37,475 nt of DNA from an uncultured Clostridia bacterium. GTDB lineage: Bacteria > Bacillota > Clostridia > Oscillospirales > Ruminococcaceae. Below the pieces are notes generated by a model that saw nothing but the letters and a program-made list of their open reading frames with translations, had not been told where the DNA came from and did not search any database. The DNA is taken from NCBI GenBank assembly GCA_947307175.1, contig CAMZIK010000018.1, positions 1 to 37,475 of the forward strand. The letters are read 5' to 3'. Every line of letters begins with the position of its first letter. Within the stretch, counting starts at the first letter, position 1. Of the stretch, positions 14,644 through 23,381 are shown piece by piece. Both the position numbers and the translations under genes were made by a program.

Positions 14644-16599
14644 GTGGGTATAGAAAAAATGGAGCTTGTCTCGCTTGTGGGCAAGATGGACGAACTTGAC
14701 CGATGCCTTGACAAGTGCTGTGAAAGCGGCTGCTTCCACATAGAGCCGGCGTTCTCGTCTGTTGCTACGGCGAACGGTCTTACGATGCTCAACGAGAAAA
14801 ACGGCTATACGGCACAGCTGAAAGCTTTTGAACGGCTCGCTTCAGATCTGGGCATAGAGCTTAAAGAAACGGATCACAGCGACTACGCTCCGAGGACTCC
14901 CGAAGAGTTTGAACAGCGTGCAAAGCACATAGGCGAAAGCTTTGAGGAACAGAACGATTTGAAAAAAGAAGCGATGCAAAAGATCTCGGAGATGACGGGA
15001 GCGATCACTCAGATAAATCACCTCAAGGGTATGAACAGCGACTTCAAGGAGATATTCTCATGCAAATACGTTGCGTCAAGGATCGGACGGCTGCCTACGG
15101 ACAACCTCGAAAAGCTTGAATATTACGATGAGAACTTCTTCTTTATCCCGTTTGAAACACAGGATCTGTTCTGCTGGGGAATGTACTTCTGCCCGGAGGC
15201 GGAAAAGGCGATAATTGATGACCTGTTCCGTTCAATGTACTTTGAGAGGATACAGCTGCCGGACTTTGTTGAGGGCGACTCTGATGAAGCGGTCAAAAGA
15301 CTGACGCAGGAGATAGCTAATCAGCAGACGGTGGTGGATAACTGTCAGAAGGACATCGACATCATTTCGCAGCAGGCAAAGGAAGAGATACTCAAAGCCT
15401 ACTCAAAGCTCATTTATCTGCACGGAACTTTTGAGCTTCGCAAAAAGGTCGGTTTCCTCAGCGGAAAGTTCTATATGAAGGGATTCGTTCCGAAGAAGGA
15501 CAAGGAAAAATTCTCGCAGCTGATGCAGGGCTTCGATTCGCTGACGGTGACGTTCATGCCGCCTGATACCGATGCAAACTGCACGCCGCCGACGATACTC
15601 AAGAACAGCCGACTTACCCGCCCGTTCAGAATGCTCGTTGAGATGTACGGTCTGCCGAACTACGACGGATTCAACCCGACGGCGTTCGTGGCGGTGACAT
15701 ACACGCTGCTGTTCGGAATAATGTTCGGCGATCTCGGTCAGGGATTCCTTGTGGTGCTGCTGGGATTGATCGTTGGCAAAAAGATCAACAAGGACGCAGG
15801 CAGCATAATGAAGCGATGCGGTTTTTCAAGCATGATATTCGGCACGCTGTACGGTTCGGTGTTCGGATATGAGGAAGTGCTTGACCCTGTTTTTGAAAAG
15901 ATCGGTATAGACTTCCTGCCGCTGAAGGCGTTCAAGGAAACGGGATTTATCCTGATAACTGCGGTCGGCATAGGCGTGGGACTGATAATCCTTTCAATGA
16001 TGATAAACATATACATCGGATTCAAGCAGAAAAACTACGAAAAAGCAATTTTCGGCTGCAACGGAATTGCAGGTCTGGTCTTTTACAGTTCTCTTGCGGT
16101 CGGTCTGGTCGGAACGATGATGTTCGATATGAAGATAATGTCCACACCGTTCATCATCTTCCTGATAGTTATACCGCTTGTGTGCATCTTCTGCCGTGTT
16201 CCGTTCTCTATCGCCCTGAAATATAAAAAGTTCAGGCTGAGCGCAGACGAGGAAGAAAAGATGACGATCGGCGGATTTATAGTCGAAAACTTTTTCGAGA
16301 TGTTCGAGTTCCTGCTTTCATACATCTCAAACACGATGTCATTCCTCAGAGTCGGCGGATTCGTACTTTCACACGCAGGCATGATGCTGGTGGTAATGAC
16401 GCTTATGGATATGGTATCGGCAACGGCACAGCCTTTTGTGCTTGTTATAGGAAACGCATTCGTAATGGCTATGGAAGGAATGATCGTTGCTATACAGATA
16501 ATCCGTCTGGAATTCTACGAGATATTCAGCCGTTTCAACGAAAGCGACGGAGTACCGTTTGAACCTGTGGGAGTGAACTTCTTCGCACAGACTGAATAG
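14644..16599 (+). CDS. ntpI: V-type ATP synthase subunit I (a-type membrane stator)
   Basis: A 651-residue subunit I. A long cytoplasmic N-terminal half (about 1-340) with coiled coils is followed by about seven to eight membrane helices (345-640), including FNPTAFVAVTYTLLFGIMFGDLGQGFLVVLLG, a family hallmark, and SYISNTMSFLRVGGFVLSHAGMM with the essential membrane arginine. It forms the ion half-channels against the K ring. The start is GTG, with AGGAG 10 nt upstream. The gene lies 26 bp after subunit C. A 367-bp gap with palindromes follows it. Confidence 0.93.
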   Translation: MGIEKMELVSLVGKMDELDRCLDKCCESGCFHIEPAFSSVATANGLTMLNEKNGYTAQLKAFERLASDLGIELKETDHSDYAPRTPEEFEQRAKHIGESFEEQNDLKKEAMQKISEMTGAITQINHLKGMNSDFKEIFSCKYVASRIGRLPTDNLEKLEYYDENFFFIPFETQDLFCWGMYFCPEAEKAIIDDLFRSMYFERIQLPDFVEGDSDEAVKRLTQEIANQQTVVDNCQKDIDIISQQAKEEILKAYSKLIYLHGTFELRKKVGFLSGKFYMKGFVPKKDKEKFSQLMQGFDSLTVTFMPPDTDANCTPPTILKNSRLTRPFRMLVEMYGLPNYDGFNPTAFVAVTYTLLFGIMFGDLGQGFLVVLLGLIVGKKINKDAGSIMKRCGFSSMIFGTLYGSVFGYEEVLDPVFEKIGIDFLPLKAFKETGFILITAVGIGVGLIILSMMINIYIGFKQKNYEKAIFGCNGIAGLVFYSSLAVGLVGTMMFDMKIMSTPFIIFLIVIPLVCIFCRVPFSIALKYKKFRLSADEEEKMTIGGFIVENFFEMFEFLLSYISNTMSFLRVGGFVLSHAGMMLVVMTLMDMVSATAQPFVLVIGNAFVMAMEGMIVAIQIIRLEFYEIFSRFNESDGVPFEPVGVNFFAQTE

Positions 16600-16610
16600 A
16601 AGAAGATAAT

Positions 16611-16705
16611 AACAGGTTTTTTCTGTCCCAAAGTAACCGTTACCACGGTTACTTTAGAGAATGGCGCAGCCATTCTCTGCCTTCTTTCTCGTAAAAAATG
16701 GTGCA
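16611..16705 (-). repeat. Composite palindromic element, copy 4 (partial)
   Basis: It holds the core palindrome (16632-16653, centre TACC), the mid hairpin AGAGAATGGC-GCA-GCCATTCTCT (16656-16678) and a CTTCTTTC tail like other copies, in the orientation opposite to the operon. The 41-nt hairpin is missing, and outer arms are limited to T-rich/A-rich segments. Confidence 0.7.
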
Positions 16706-16930
16706 AACTGCCCGTAGGGCAGTATGTCGAGGGCAGTGTCCTCGTCGCCGTCCGCAGACGGCGAAATCCCTTTCCGTCAGGCGCACGGCAAAGGACGTGA
16801 ACAACCGAACAGCAAGCTGTTCGCTCGAAAATAGTCCTGTGGACTGTTTTGAGAGAGGGAAATCCCTGAAAGAGAGGGATTTCCCTTATGAGAAAACAAG
16901 TCTCTTTTTCCTCAAGCCCTAAGGGCTTGA
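16656..16930. repeat. Array of short GC-rich micro-palindromes upstream of ntpK
   Basis: At least eight separate small hairpins in 275 bp: 16656-16678; ACTGCCC-GTA-GGGCAGT (16707-16723); GAGGGC-AGT-GTCCTC (16729-16743); CGCCGTC-CGCA-GACGGCG (16746-16763); CGAACAGC-AA-GCTGTTCG (16806-16823); AGTCC-TGT-GGACT (16833-16845); a 12-bp stem AGGGAAATCCCT with 7-nt loop (16856-16886); and TCAAGCCCT-A-AGGGCTTGA (16912-16930). Stems are unrelated in sequence and loops are mostly 1-4 nt. No gene is supported here. Confidence 0.8.
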
Positions 16931-16966
16931 CGTGATAAAATAACAAGTGTTTTGGAGGAAAAAATA

Positions 16967-17401
16967 ATGCTTATCTTTTTATTACCACTTATCGCTGTCG
17001 CACTTCTGTGCGTACCATTTCTGTTCATCGCTAAAAAAGTCAAGACAGGTAAGGCTTGCAAGAGAGCTTTCATCGGCAATCTCTGCTCGTTCGGCGGCGT
17101 TATGCTGCTTGCGATAATCCTGCCTATCGGCGGCTTTGTAAGCGCTGCTTCGGAAGAAGGCGCTGCTGCGGTCATCACAACAGGCGCAGGTCTTGGATAC
17201 CTCGCTGCTGCTCTGGCAGTTGGTCTTGCCTGCATTGGCTCGGGTATCGCTGTTGCGGCAGGCGCTCCAGCTGCTATCGGTGCGGTATCAGAAGATCCTA
17301 AAGCATTCGTTAAAGCACTTATCTTCGTCGTTCTTGGTGAAGGTATCGCCCTTTATGGTCTGCTTATCTCGATCCTTATCATCTCAAACATTTCAAAATA
17401 A
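16967..17401 (+). CDS. ntpK: V-type ATP synthase subunit K (proteolipid, c-ring)
   Basis: A 144-residue duplicated proteolipid with four membrane helices (about 1-22, 40-62, 74-100, 117-141). The ion-binding carboxylate is E125 in the last helix (VVLGEGIALYG); the first half has no carboxylate, as usual for 16-kDa V-type K subunits. Helix 2 reads ILPIGG where Enterococcus hirae NtpK has LPGTQG, and V96 replaces its Q110, so three Na+ ligands are missing and proton coupling is inferred. The ATG at 16967 has GGAGG 8 nt upstream. Repeat elements flank the gene on both sides. Confidence 0.92.
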   Translation: MLIFLLPLIAVALLCVPFLFIAKKVKTGKACKRAFIGNLCSFGGVMLLAIILPIGGFVSAASEEGAAAVITTGAGLGYLAAALAVGLACIGSGIAVAAGAPAAIGAVSEDPKAFVKALIFVVLGEGIALYGLLISILIISNISK

Positions 17402-17640
17402 AATCGGTGGATAACCGGGGAGACCCCTTTTGAAAGAAGGGACCGAGAACGGCAAAGCCGTTCTCTCGGGAGTAACCGTAGTAACGGTTACTCCGCTCCA
17501 CCAGACCCCACTCCTAAAACTTTTAATGATTTTTGGCACTCGGGAGCTTTGCTCCCAAGCACCAAAAATGACTAAGAGCTTAGAATGAGGCATGAAGATA
17601 AATCTTGCTCAGAAGAGTATCCTCAGTTAATCACCGATTT
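17401..17640 (+). repeat. Composite palindromic element, copy 5
   Basis: A 240-bp element that begins at the last base of the ntpK stop codon. Outer arms 17401-17430 and 17611-17640 match at 22 of 30, starting with a perfect AAATCGGTG/CACCGATTT. Inside are hairpin GAGAACGGC-AAA-GCCGTTCTC (17445-17465), the core palindrome with centre AGTA (17471-17492) and a 41-nt hairpin (17529-17569). It shares the AGTA centre and the GCTCCACCAGACCCC linker with copy 8, forming a subfamily. It ends just before the subunit F ribosome site. Confidence 0.85.
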
Positions 17641-17658
17641 ATTCAAAAAGGATGAAAG

Positions 17659-17970
17659 ATGATGAAATTCTATCTAATAAGCGACAATATAGACACTCAG
17701 ATGGGTATGCGCCTTGCAGGCATCGAAGGCGTTGTCACTCACACGCCTGAAGAAACGCAGCAGGCTCTTGACGAGGCGATGGGTATGGACGATGTGGGCA
17801 TCGTTCTGATGACCGAAAAGGCTGTTAAACAGATACAGGAAAAGGTCTATGAATACAAGCTCACAAGAAAGTCACCGCTGATAGTTGAGGTGCCCGACAG
17901 ACACGCCACCTCGAAGATCTCAGATACTATTTCCAAGTATCTTTCGGAGGCGGTCGGCATCAAGCTGTGA
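17659..17970 (+). CDS. ntpG: V-type ATP synthase subunit F
   Basis: A 103-residue Rossmann-like central-stalk subunit (called NtpG in the Enterococcus scheme). The start MMKFYLISDNIDTQMGMRLAG, the middle DVGIVLMTEKAVKQI and the end SPLIVEVPDRH match the family, and length is normal. It binds subunit D in the rotor. It lies in the operon order K-F-E, separated from K by repeat copy 5. Confidence 0.92.
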   Translation: MMKFYLISDNIDTQMGMRLAGIEGVVTHTPEETQQALDEAMGMDDVGIVLMTEKAVKQIQEKVYEYKLTRKSPLIVEVPDRHATSKISDTISKYLSEAVGIKL

Positions 17971-18016
17971 TACGGCTTTGCTGTTTATTTTCAAGGCAAA
18001 TACTTAATTTCAGATC

Positions 18017-18049
18017 AAGGAGGAGCTGCCCGAAGGCAGCGGCAGGAAA
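18017..18049 (+). promoter_or_regulatory. Ribosome site of ntpE split from its start by a micro-hairpin
   Basis: AAGGAGG (18017-18023) is 26 nt from the ATG. Between them lies a perfect hairpin GCTGCC-CGAA-GGCAGC (18025-18040). Without the 16-nt hairpin the spacing would be 10 nt, which is normal; folding of the hairpin would bring the site back into register. Confidence 0.7.
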
Positions 18050-18640
18050 ATGAAAAACGAGACCGAAAAGCTGAACAGATTCAAGCTGGCTGTTTTTTCC
18101 GAAGTCGAGCAGCAGGCACAGGATATAATCAATGAGGCGCAGACTTTGTACAAGCAGAGACTCAGCGAAGCAAAGGACGAGACCCAGGAAGAACTTCTGA
18201 ATGAGACCGGCAAGATCGATAAACAATGTGAAGCTAAAAAGCTGCATGAGGTTTCCTCACGCAGACTGGAGGCTCAGAGAAATATTCTTGTTCACCGTGG
18301 AGAGATGATGGACAAGGTATTTGAAAACATCTGCAAAAACCTTGCTGAGTTCTGCAAAACCGAGGACTACGCCAAGGAGCTGAAAAAACGCCTTGACAGC
18401 TGCGCACAGCAGACGGGGCAGGCTGAATGTACGGCTTACTTTGCTAAAAAGGACATTGAGCTTGGAACGGAGCTTTGCAAGGGGACTCAGTTCAAAGCAG
18501 AGGTCTCTCAGGGTATTCAGCATGGCGGCGTTTTGGTCGTCTGTGCCGGAACGGGTCTGGCTTATGACTGCACCTTTGACAGCACACTTGAAAGGGAAAA
18601 ACAGAACTTTCTGAAAGCCTCAGGGCTTGCACAGATATAG
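18050..18640 (+). CDS. ntpE: V-type ATP synthase subunit E
   Basis: A 196-residue peripheral-stalk subunit. The N-terminal half is a long coiled coil (FSEVEQQAQDIINEAQTLYKQRLSEAKDE) and the C-terminal half a globular domain (QGIQHGGVLVVCAGTGLAYDCTFDSTLE) that caps the A3B3 head. Length and position before subunit A fit the family. The ribosome site is separated from the ATG by a 16-nt hairpin, described separately. The gene ends 15 bp before subunit A. Confidence 0.9.
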   Translation: MKNETEKLNRFKLAVFSEVEQQAQDIINEAQTLYKQRLSEAKDETQEELLNETGKIDKQCEAKKLHEVSSRRLEAQRNILVHRGEMMDKVFENICKNLAEFCKTEDYAKELKKRLDSCAQQTGQAECTAYFAKKDIELGTELCKGTQFKAEVSQGIQHGGVLVVCAGTGLAYDCTFDSTLEREKQNFLKASGLAQI

Positions 18641-18655
18641 GAAGGCAAAAAGATC

Positions 18656-20413
18656 ATGGATAAGATTTTTTCTATAAATGGCCCTGTGGTCAGGATTAAA
18701 AATGCAAGGACCTTTTCTATGCAGGAAATGGTCTATGTGGGAAACAAGCGCCTTATCGGCGAGGTCATAAGAGTGACCAGCGAATTCACGACGATACAGG
18801 TATATGAGGGAACGACGGGTCTTAAACCTGGAGAGCCTGTTGAAGGAACGGGCGCACCGATGAGCGCAACGCTGGGACCAGGTATACTTGATAATATCTT
18901 TGATGGTATCGAAAGACCTCTGAAAAGGCTGGAGGAGCTTTCGGGCGCATTCATTGCAGACGGTGCGAACGTCACATCAATAGACACGCAGAAAAAATAC
19001 GACTGCACCATTACCGTGAACGTCGGGGATAAACTGCGTGCGGGCGATATATACTGCACCTGCCCCGAAACACAGCTTATCCAGCACAGGTGTATGCTGC
19101 CGCCGCTTTCAAAGGGCGGTGAGGTCATCTGGCGTGCGCCTGACGGGGAGTATGCGGTAAATGATACAGTCGTGAAGATAAAGACGGCAAACGGTGAGGA
19201 GCAGGAGCTTTCCCTTTGCCAGAAGTGGCCTATCAGAACGCCTCGTCCGTGCAAAGAGAGAATGCACGGAACAAGACCCCTTATCACGGGACAGAGGATA
19301 ATAGACACGGTGCTGCCTATCGCCAAGGGCGGAACGGCTGCTATACCTGGAGGATTCGGAACAGGAAAGACGATGACCCAGCATCAGCTCGCAAAATGGT
19401 GCGATGCGGACATTATCGTTTATATCGGCTGCGGAGAGCGTGGAAACGAGATGACTCAGGTGCTTGAGGAGTTCTCGGAGCTTATCGACCCGCACACTCA
19501 GCGTCCTCTTACAGACAGAACAGTGCTTATCGCAAACACATCTAATATGCCTGTTGCGGCAAGAGAGGCTTCTATCTACACGGGCATCACTCTTGCGGAA
19601 TATTACAGGGATATGGGTTATCATATCGCTATCATGGCGGATTCGACTTCAAGATGGGCTGAGGCTTTGCGTGAGATCTCGGGACGACTGGAGGAGATGC
19701 CTGCGGAGGAAGGCTTCCCTGCATATCTGCCTTCAAGAATTTCCGAATTCTACGAGCGTGCAGGCTACGTTGAGAACCTCAACGGAAGCGAAGGCTCGGT
19801 AACTATAATCGGTGCGGTATCTCCGCAGGGCTCTGACTTCTCGGAGCCTGTTACTCAGAATACAAAGCGTTTCGTGCGCTGCTTCTGGGCGCTGGACAAG
19901 TCGCTGGCTTATGCAAGACATTATCCTGCTATCAACTGGAACTCCAGTTATTCGGAGTATGTTGGCGATCTTGAGGAATATTACTGCAAAAACGTCAACG
20001 AGGATTTCATGAACGTGCGCCAGCAGATCTCAAGCATTCTCGTTGAGGAAAATACGCTCATGGAGATAGTAAAGCTCATGGGTACGGACGTTCTGCCGGA
20101 CGATCAGAAACTGCTGATAGAGACGGCAAGGATAGTGCGTGTAGGCTTTTTACAGCAGAACGCTTACCACAAGGACGATACTTACGTTCCGCTTGAAAAG
20201 CAGTATCTGATGATGAAGCTTATCGTGGATTTCTATGAGCTTGCAAAAAAAGCTCTTTCGGACGGTGCGCTTTATGACAGTATCCTTTCGCTCGGCTGGT
20301 CGGATAAGATAGTAAAGGTCAAGTATGACATACCGAATGACATGCCCGAAATGTTTGAGGACTACGAAAAGGAAATGGCTCAGGACTTTGAAAAGCTTAC
20401 GGAGGTGGCATAG
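18656..20413 (+). CDS. ntpA: V-type ATP synthase subunit A (catalytic)
   Basis: The 585-residue catalytic nucleotide-binding subunit. It shows the N-terminal beta barrel (MDKIFSINGPVVRIKNA), the A-specific insertion (about 105-185), Walker A GGFGTGKT (232-239), catalytic glutamate E261 in GCGERGNEM, and the DSTSRWAEALREISGRLEEMPAEEGFPAYL segment. Full length with all key residues. It lies 15 bp after subunit E, and its TAG stop is immediately followed by the TTG start of subunit B, so the two are translationally coupled in equal numbers. Confidence 0.97.
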   Translation: MDKIFSINGPVVRIKNARTFSMQEMVYVGNKRLIGEVIRVTSEFTTIQVYEGTTGLKPGEPVEGTGAPMSATLGPGILDNIFDGIERPLKRLEELSGAFIADGANVTSIDTQKKYDCTITVNVGDKLRAGDIYCTCPETQLIQHRCMLPPLSKGGEVIWRAPDGEYAVNDTVVKIKTANGEEQELSLCQKWPIRTPRPCKERMHGTRPLITGQRIIDTVLPIAKGGTAAIPGGFGTGKTMTQHQLAKWCDADIIVYIGCGERGNEMTQVLEEFSELIDPHTQRPLTDRTVLIANTSNMPVAAREASIYTGITLAEYYRDMGYHIAIMADSTSRWAEALREISGRLEEMPAEEGFPAYLPSRISEFYERAGYVENLNGSEGSVTIIGAVSPQGSDFSEPVTQNTKRFVRCFWALDKSLAYARHYPAINWNSSYSEYVGDLEEYYCKNVNEDFMNVRQQISSILVEENTLMEIVKLMGTDVLPDDQKLLIETARIVRVGFLQQNAYHKDDTYVPLEKQYLMMKLIVDFYELAKKALSDGALYDSILSLGWSDKIVKVKYDIPNDMPEMFEDYEKEMAQDFEKLTEVA

Positions 20414-21814
20414 TTGGAACTGAAATATGTTGGACTTTCGGAGATAAACGGTCCTCTCGTAGTGCTTGACCACGTTAAAGACATCGCTTTTGATGAGATC
20501 GCTCAGCTTCAGCTGTCAGACGGAACACGCCGCCTTGCAAGAGTTGTTGAGGTGGAGCAGGACAAGGCTGTTCTGCAGGTCTTTGAAGGCACAAAGGGTC
20601 TTTCGCTGACAAACACGACCACCAAGTTCTTCGGAAAACCGATGGAGCTTGGGCTTTCAAGAGAGATGCTGGGAAGGATATTCAGCGGTTCGGGAAAGCC
20701 TATCGACGGACTTGGCGACATCATTGCGGAAAAATACAAGGACATAAACGGAAGCCCTCTGAACCCTGTTTCAAGAACTTATCCGAGGAACTACATCAAC
20801 ACGGGAATATCCTCGATAGATGCGCTGATGACGCTTATCAGAGGACAGAAGCTGCCTATTTTTTCGGGTTCGGGTCTTTCGCACAACAAGCTCGCCGTGC
20901 AGATCGCAAGGCAGGCAAAGATAGCTGACGATAACGGTCAGGGCTTCGGTATCGTATTCGGAGCTATGGGTGTTAAGAACGACGTTGCGGACTACTTCAA
21001 GAGAAGCTTCGAGGAAACAGGAGCACTTGAGAGAGTTGCGATGTTCATCAACCTTTCAAACGACCCTATCATCGAAAGAATACTTACTCCGAGATGTGCG
21101 CTGACCTGTGCGGAGTATCTTGCTTTTGAGCATAATATGCACATTCTCGTTATCCTTACAGATATGACATCATACGCAGAGGCGTGCAGAGAGTTTTCTT
21201 CTTCAAAGGGAGAGATCCCCGGAAGAAAGGGCTATCCTGGCTATCTGTACTCCGACCTTGCGTCTATATACGAAAGAGCAGGCATAGTCAAAGGCTCGAC
21301 GGGTTCTGTTACGCAGATACCTATTCTTACTATGCCAAACGATGACATCACTCACCCTGTCCCCGACCTTACGGGCTACATCACCGAGGGTCAGATAGTT
21401 ATGGACAGACATCTCGAACAGACGGGAACTTATCCTGCTGTTGCAGTCCTGCCAAGCCTTTCAAGACTTATGAAGGACGGCATCGGAGAAGGCTATACAC
21501 GTGAAGATCACTCGATGTGCGCTAACCAGCTGTTTGCGGCTTACTCAAAAGTCCAGGACGCAAGAGCGCTGGCTTCGGTAATCGGTGAGGAGGAGCTTTC
21601 AGAGGGCGACAAGGCTTATATGCACTTCGGAAAGCTGTTCGAGGAGCATTTTATAAATCAGGGCTTCGATGTGAACAGGTCTATTGAGGAAACTCTCGAC
21701 CTCGGCTGGGCACTGCTCTCAACTCTGCCAAAGGCAGAACTCGATAGAGTTGACGACGAACACCTCAGAAAATTCTACGACCCGCAGAAAGCCAAGACTA
21801 TGTTCGGGGAATGA
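20414..21814 (+). CDS. ntpB: V-type ATP synthase subunit B
   Basis: The 466-residue non-catalytic nucleotide-binding subunit. Hallmarks are [40 protein letters not shown] in place of Walker A, and [43 protein letters not shown]. The start is TTG at 20414, directly after the subunit A stop, with GGAGG 8 nt upstream. Its last seven codons form part of the outer arm of repeat copy 6, which may constrain them. Confidence 0.96.
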   Translation: MELKYVGLSEINGPLVVLDHVKDIAFDEIAQLQLSDGTRRLARVVEVEQDKAVLQVFEGTKGLSLTNTTTKFFGKPMELGLSREMLGRIFSGSGKPIDGLGDIIAEKYKDINGSPLNPVSRTYPRNYINTGISSIDALMTLIRGQKLPIFSGSGLSHNKLAVQIARQAKIADDNGQGFGIVFGAMGVKNDVADYFKRSFEETGALERVAMFINLSNDPIIERILTPRCALTCAEYLAFEHNMHILVILTDMTSYAEACREFSSSKGEIPGRKGYPGYLYSDLASIYERAGIVKGSTGSVTQIPILTMPNDDITHPVPDLTGYITEGQIVMDRHLEQTGTYPAVAVLPSLSRLMKDGIGEGYTREDHSMCANQLFAAYSKVQDARALASVIGEEELSEGDKAYMHFGKLFEEHFINQGFDVNRSIEETLDLGWALLSTLPKAELDRVDDEHLRKFYDPQKAKTMFGE

Positions 21815-21994
21815 TCGGAGGGAACTCTTTTGGAGAAGAGTTCCCCCCGAACCCCCTTCAGAAACCTTTTATAGATTTTCGGCAATCGGGAGTTTTACTC
21901 CCGACCGCCGAAAATATGTAATAGTTCCGAGAGAGTGCAGGGTAATCCTTTTTCAGAAGAATAACCTCGGTCATTCATCGGACAAAGCATTGAA
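21793..21994 (+). repeat. Composite palindromic element, copy 6 (lacks core)
   Basis: A 202-bp copy that overlaps the 3' end of ntpB. Outer arms pair 21793-21834 with 21953-21994 at 28 of 42 positions, covering codons AKTMFGE and the stop. A hairpin GGGAACTCTT/AAGAGTTCCC (from 21820) replaces the mid hairpin and core palindrome. The 41-nt hairpin (21875-21915) is present; its two A-C mismatches would be G-U pairs in the opposite-strand RNA. Confidence 0.82.
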
Positions 21995-22032
21995 TTTCTA
22001 AGGATAGCAGAGCTTCTCAAACACTCTTCTTA

Positions 22033-22088
22033 ACTCTAATCTCTAATTTTTAACCTCTAACTTCTTACCTCTTATATCTTACATCTAA
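22033..22088 (+). repeat. Heptamer tract, eight units
   Basis: Eight consecutive 7-bp units: ACTCTAA, TCTCTAA, TTTTTAA, CCTCTAA, CTTCTTA, CCTCTTA, TATCTTA, CATCTAA. No base is inserted between units although the sequence is degenerate. The tract ends directly at the A-rich AAGGA ribosome site of ntpD. Confidence 0.8.
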
Positions 22089-22105
22089 AAAAGGACGGTG
22101 ACACA

Positions 22106-22732
22106 ATGGAGCAGCAGGTTTTCCCGACCAAGGGTAATCTTATGCTGTCTAAAAAGGCTTTGCAGCTCGCTACGCTGGGCTACGACCTTCTGGACAGAAA
22201 ACGTAATATACTTATCCGTGAACTTATGAAGCTTGTGGACAAGGCTCAGATGCTCAGAAGCTCCATTGAAAGCACTTACTCGGATGCTTACAGGGCTTTG
22301 CAGCAGGCGAACATATCGCTGGGTCTGGTAACTCCGTTTGCTCAGACCGTTCCGATAGAAAACGGCATTACTGTCAGTTCGCAGAGTGTCATGGGCGTTG
22401 AGCTGCCGACTGTTGAGCTTGAAAAAAAGCCGCTTCAGGTACATTACGGATTTGCAAGGACAAATTCCTCTCTGGATATGGCTTACATCGCTTTTGAAAA
22501 GGTAAAGGAAATGACGGCTGTACTTGCTGAGGTCGAAAACGGCATTTACAGGCTATCGGTAGCTATAAGGAAAACTCAGCGGCGTGCAAACGCACTTCAG
22601 AACATTATTATCCCGAGAAATCAGAACATTGTTAAATATATCACAGACTCGCTTGAGGAAAAGGACCGTGAGGAATTCTCACGGCTCAAAGTTATCAAGG
22701 CAACAAGGCTCAAAGCGCAGAAGCAAAACTGA
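22106..22732 (+). CDS. ntpD: V-type ATP synthase subunit D
   Basis: The 208-residue central rotor shaft. The start EQQVFPTKGNLMLSKKALQLATLGYDLLDRKRNILIREL and the C-terminal RRANALQNIIIPRNQNIVKYI are family signatures; both ends form the long coiled coil that turns inside the A3B3 head. Full length. AAGGA lies 10 nt before the ATG. The gene is separated from subunit B by repeat copy 6 and a heptamer tract. Confidence 0.95.
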   Translation: MEQQVFPTKGNLMLSKKALQLATLGYDLLDRKRNILIRELMKLVDKAQMLRSSIESTYSDAYRALQQANISLGLVTPFAQTVPIENGITVSSQSVMGVELPTVELEKKPLQVHYGFARTNSSLDMAYIAFEKVKEMTAVLAEVENGIYRLSVAIRKTQRRANALQNIIIPRNQNIVKYITDSLEEKDREEFSRLKVIKATRLKAQKQN

Positions 22733-22752
22733 AACAGCAAAGGAGAAAACGT

Positions 22753-23373
22753 ATGAAAATTGTGAAAAGTCTTTTCAAGAATTTCTGGATACTGTCGGTA
22801 TTTTGTATAGTGCTTGGCATCGCACTTATCGTTGACCCGGGCTTTTTCAGCAAGACAATAGGCTACATCATCGCTGGTCTGCTGGTTTGCTACGGCGCTG
22901 TGATGCTGATAATATATTTCACGAAAAGCTCAGAGGGATTCTTTGAGAACGGAACAAAGCTGGTAGGCGGACTGCTTTTATGCTCCGCAGGCATATTCGT
23001 TTTCATTCAGCCCGATATTATTTCCAAAGTCGTTGCTATCGTCAGCGGTATGTATATGCTGATAAACGGCATAGTTAACCTGCAAGGCACGCTGAAAATG
23101 CGCAAGGCAGGCTATCCCGACTGGAAAACTACGGGCGTTCCTGCGCTGATCACTTTAGGTGTGGGTATCCTTCTGGTACTCAACCCGATGATGTCGTTTG
23201 ACTTTGCTATGAGACTTCTGGGAATATGCCTGTTCGTTTCGGGTCTTATCAACCTTATCGACTGTTCGATACTTGCACACAGGCTCAGCAAGATAAGCAA
23301 GAATGCAGAGTCTACCGAGCTTGCGGTCAGAAACGGCAGATATGATGACAGCACGGATATTATCGACATTTGA
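22753..23373 (+). CDS. DUF308 (HdeD-like) membrane protein
   Basis: A 206-residue membrane protein with about six helices in three repeated pairs, each with a DP or NP turn (ALIVDPGFFSKTIGYIIAGLL; IFVFIQPDIISKVVAIVSGMYML; ILLVLNPMMSFDFAMRLLGICLF). This matches DUF308, the family of E. coli HdeD, which is acid-stress related there. A charged cytosolic tail ends RYDDSTDIIDI. It starts 20 bp after ntpD with AAAGGAG, so it is probably the last gene of the V-ATPase operon. Link to acid or ion stress is only suggested by context. Confidence 0.85.
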   Translation: MKIVKSLFKNFWILSVFCIVLGIALIVDPGFFSKTIGYIIAGLLVCYGAVMLIIYFTKSSEGFFENGTKLVGGLLLCSAGIFVFIQPDIISKVVAIVSGMYMLINGIVNLQGTLKMRKAGYPDWKTTGVPALITLGVGILLVLNPMMSFDFAMRLLGICLFVSGLINLIDCSILAHRLSKISKNAESTELAVRNGRYDDSTDIIDI

Positions 23374-23381
23374 AACTGCAG

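Noticed and set aside
16698..16922. 74-codon plus-strand frame rich in arginine and cysteine
   Set aside because: It translates the hairpin array before ntpK. Composition follows the palindromes, not protein-like constraints.
16515..16946. Open frame on the minus strand with a VTVVTVT stretch
   Set aside because: The peptide is the translation of the core palindrome of the composite element; the rest is micro-palindromes. It has no ribosome site and no family resemblance.
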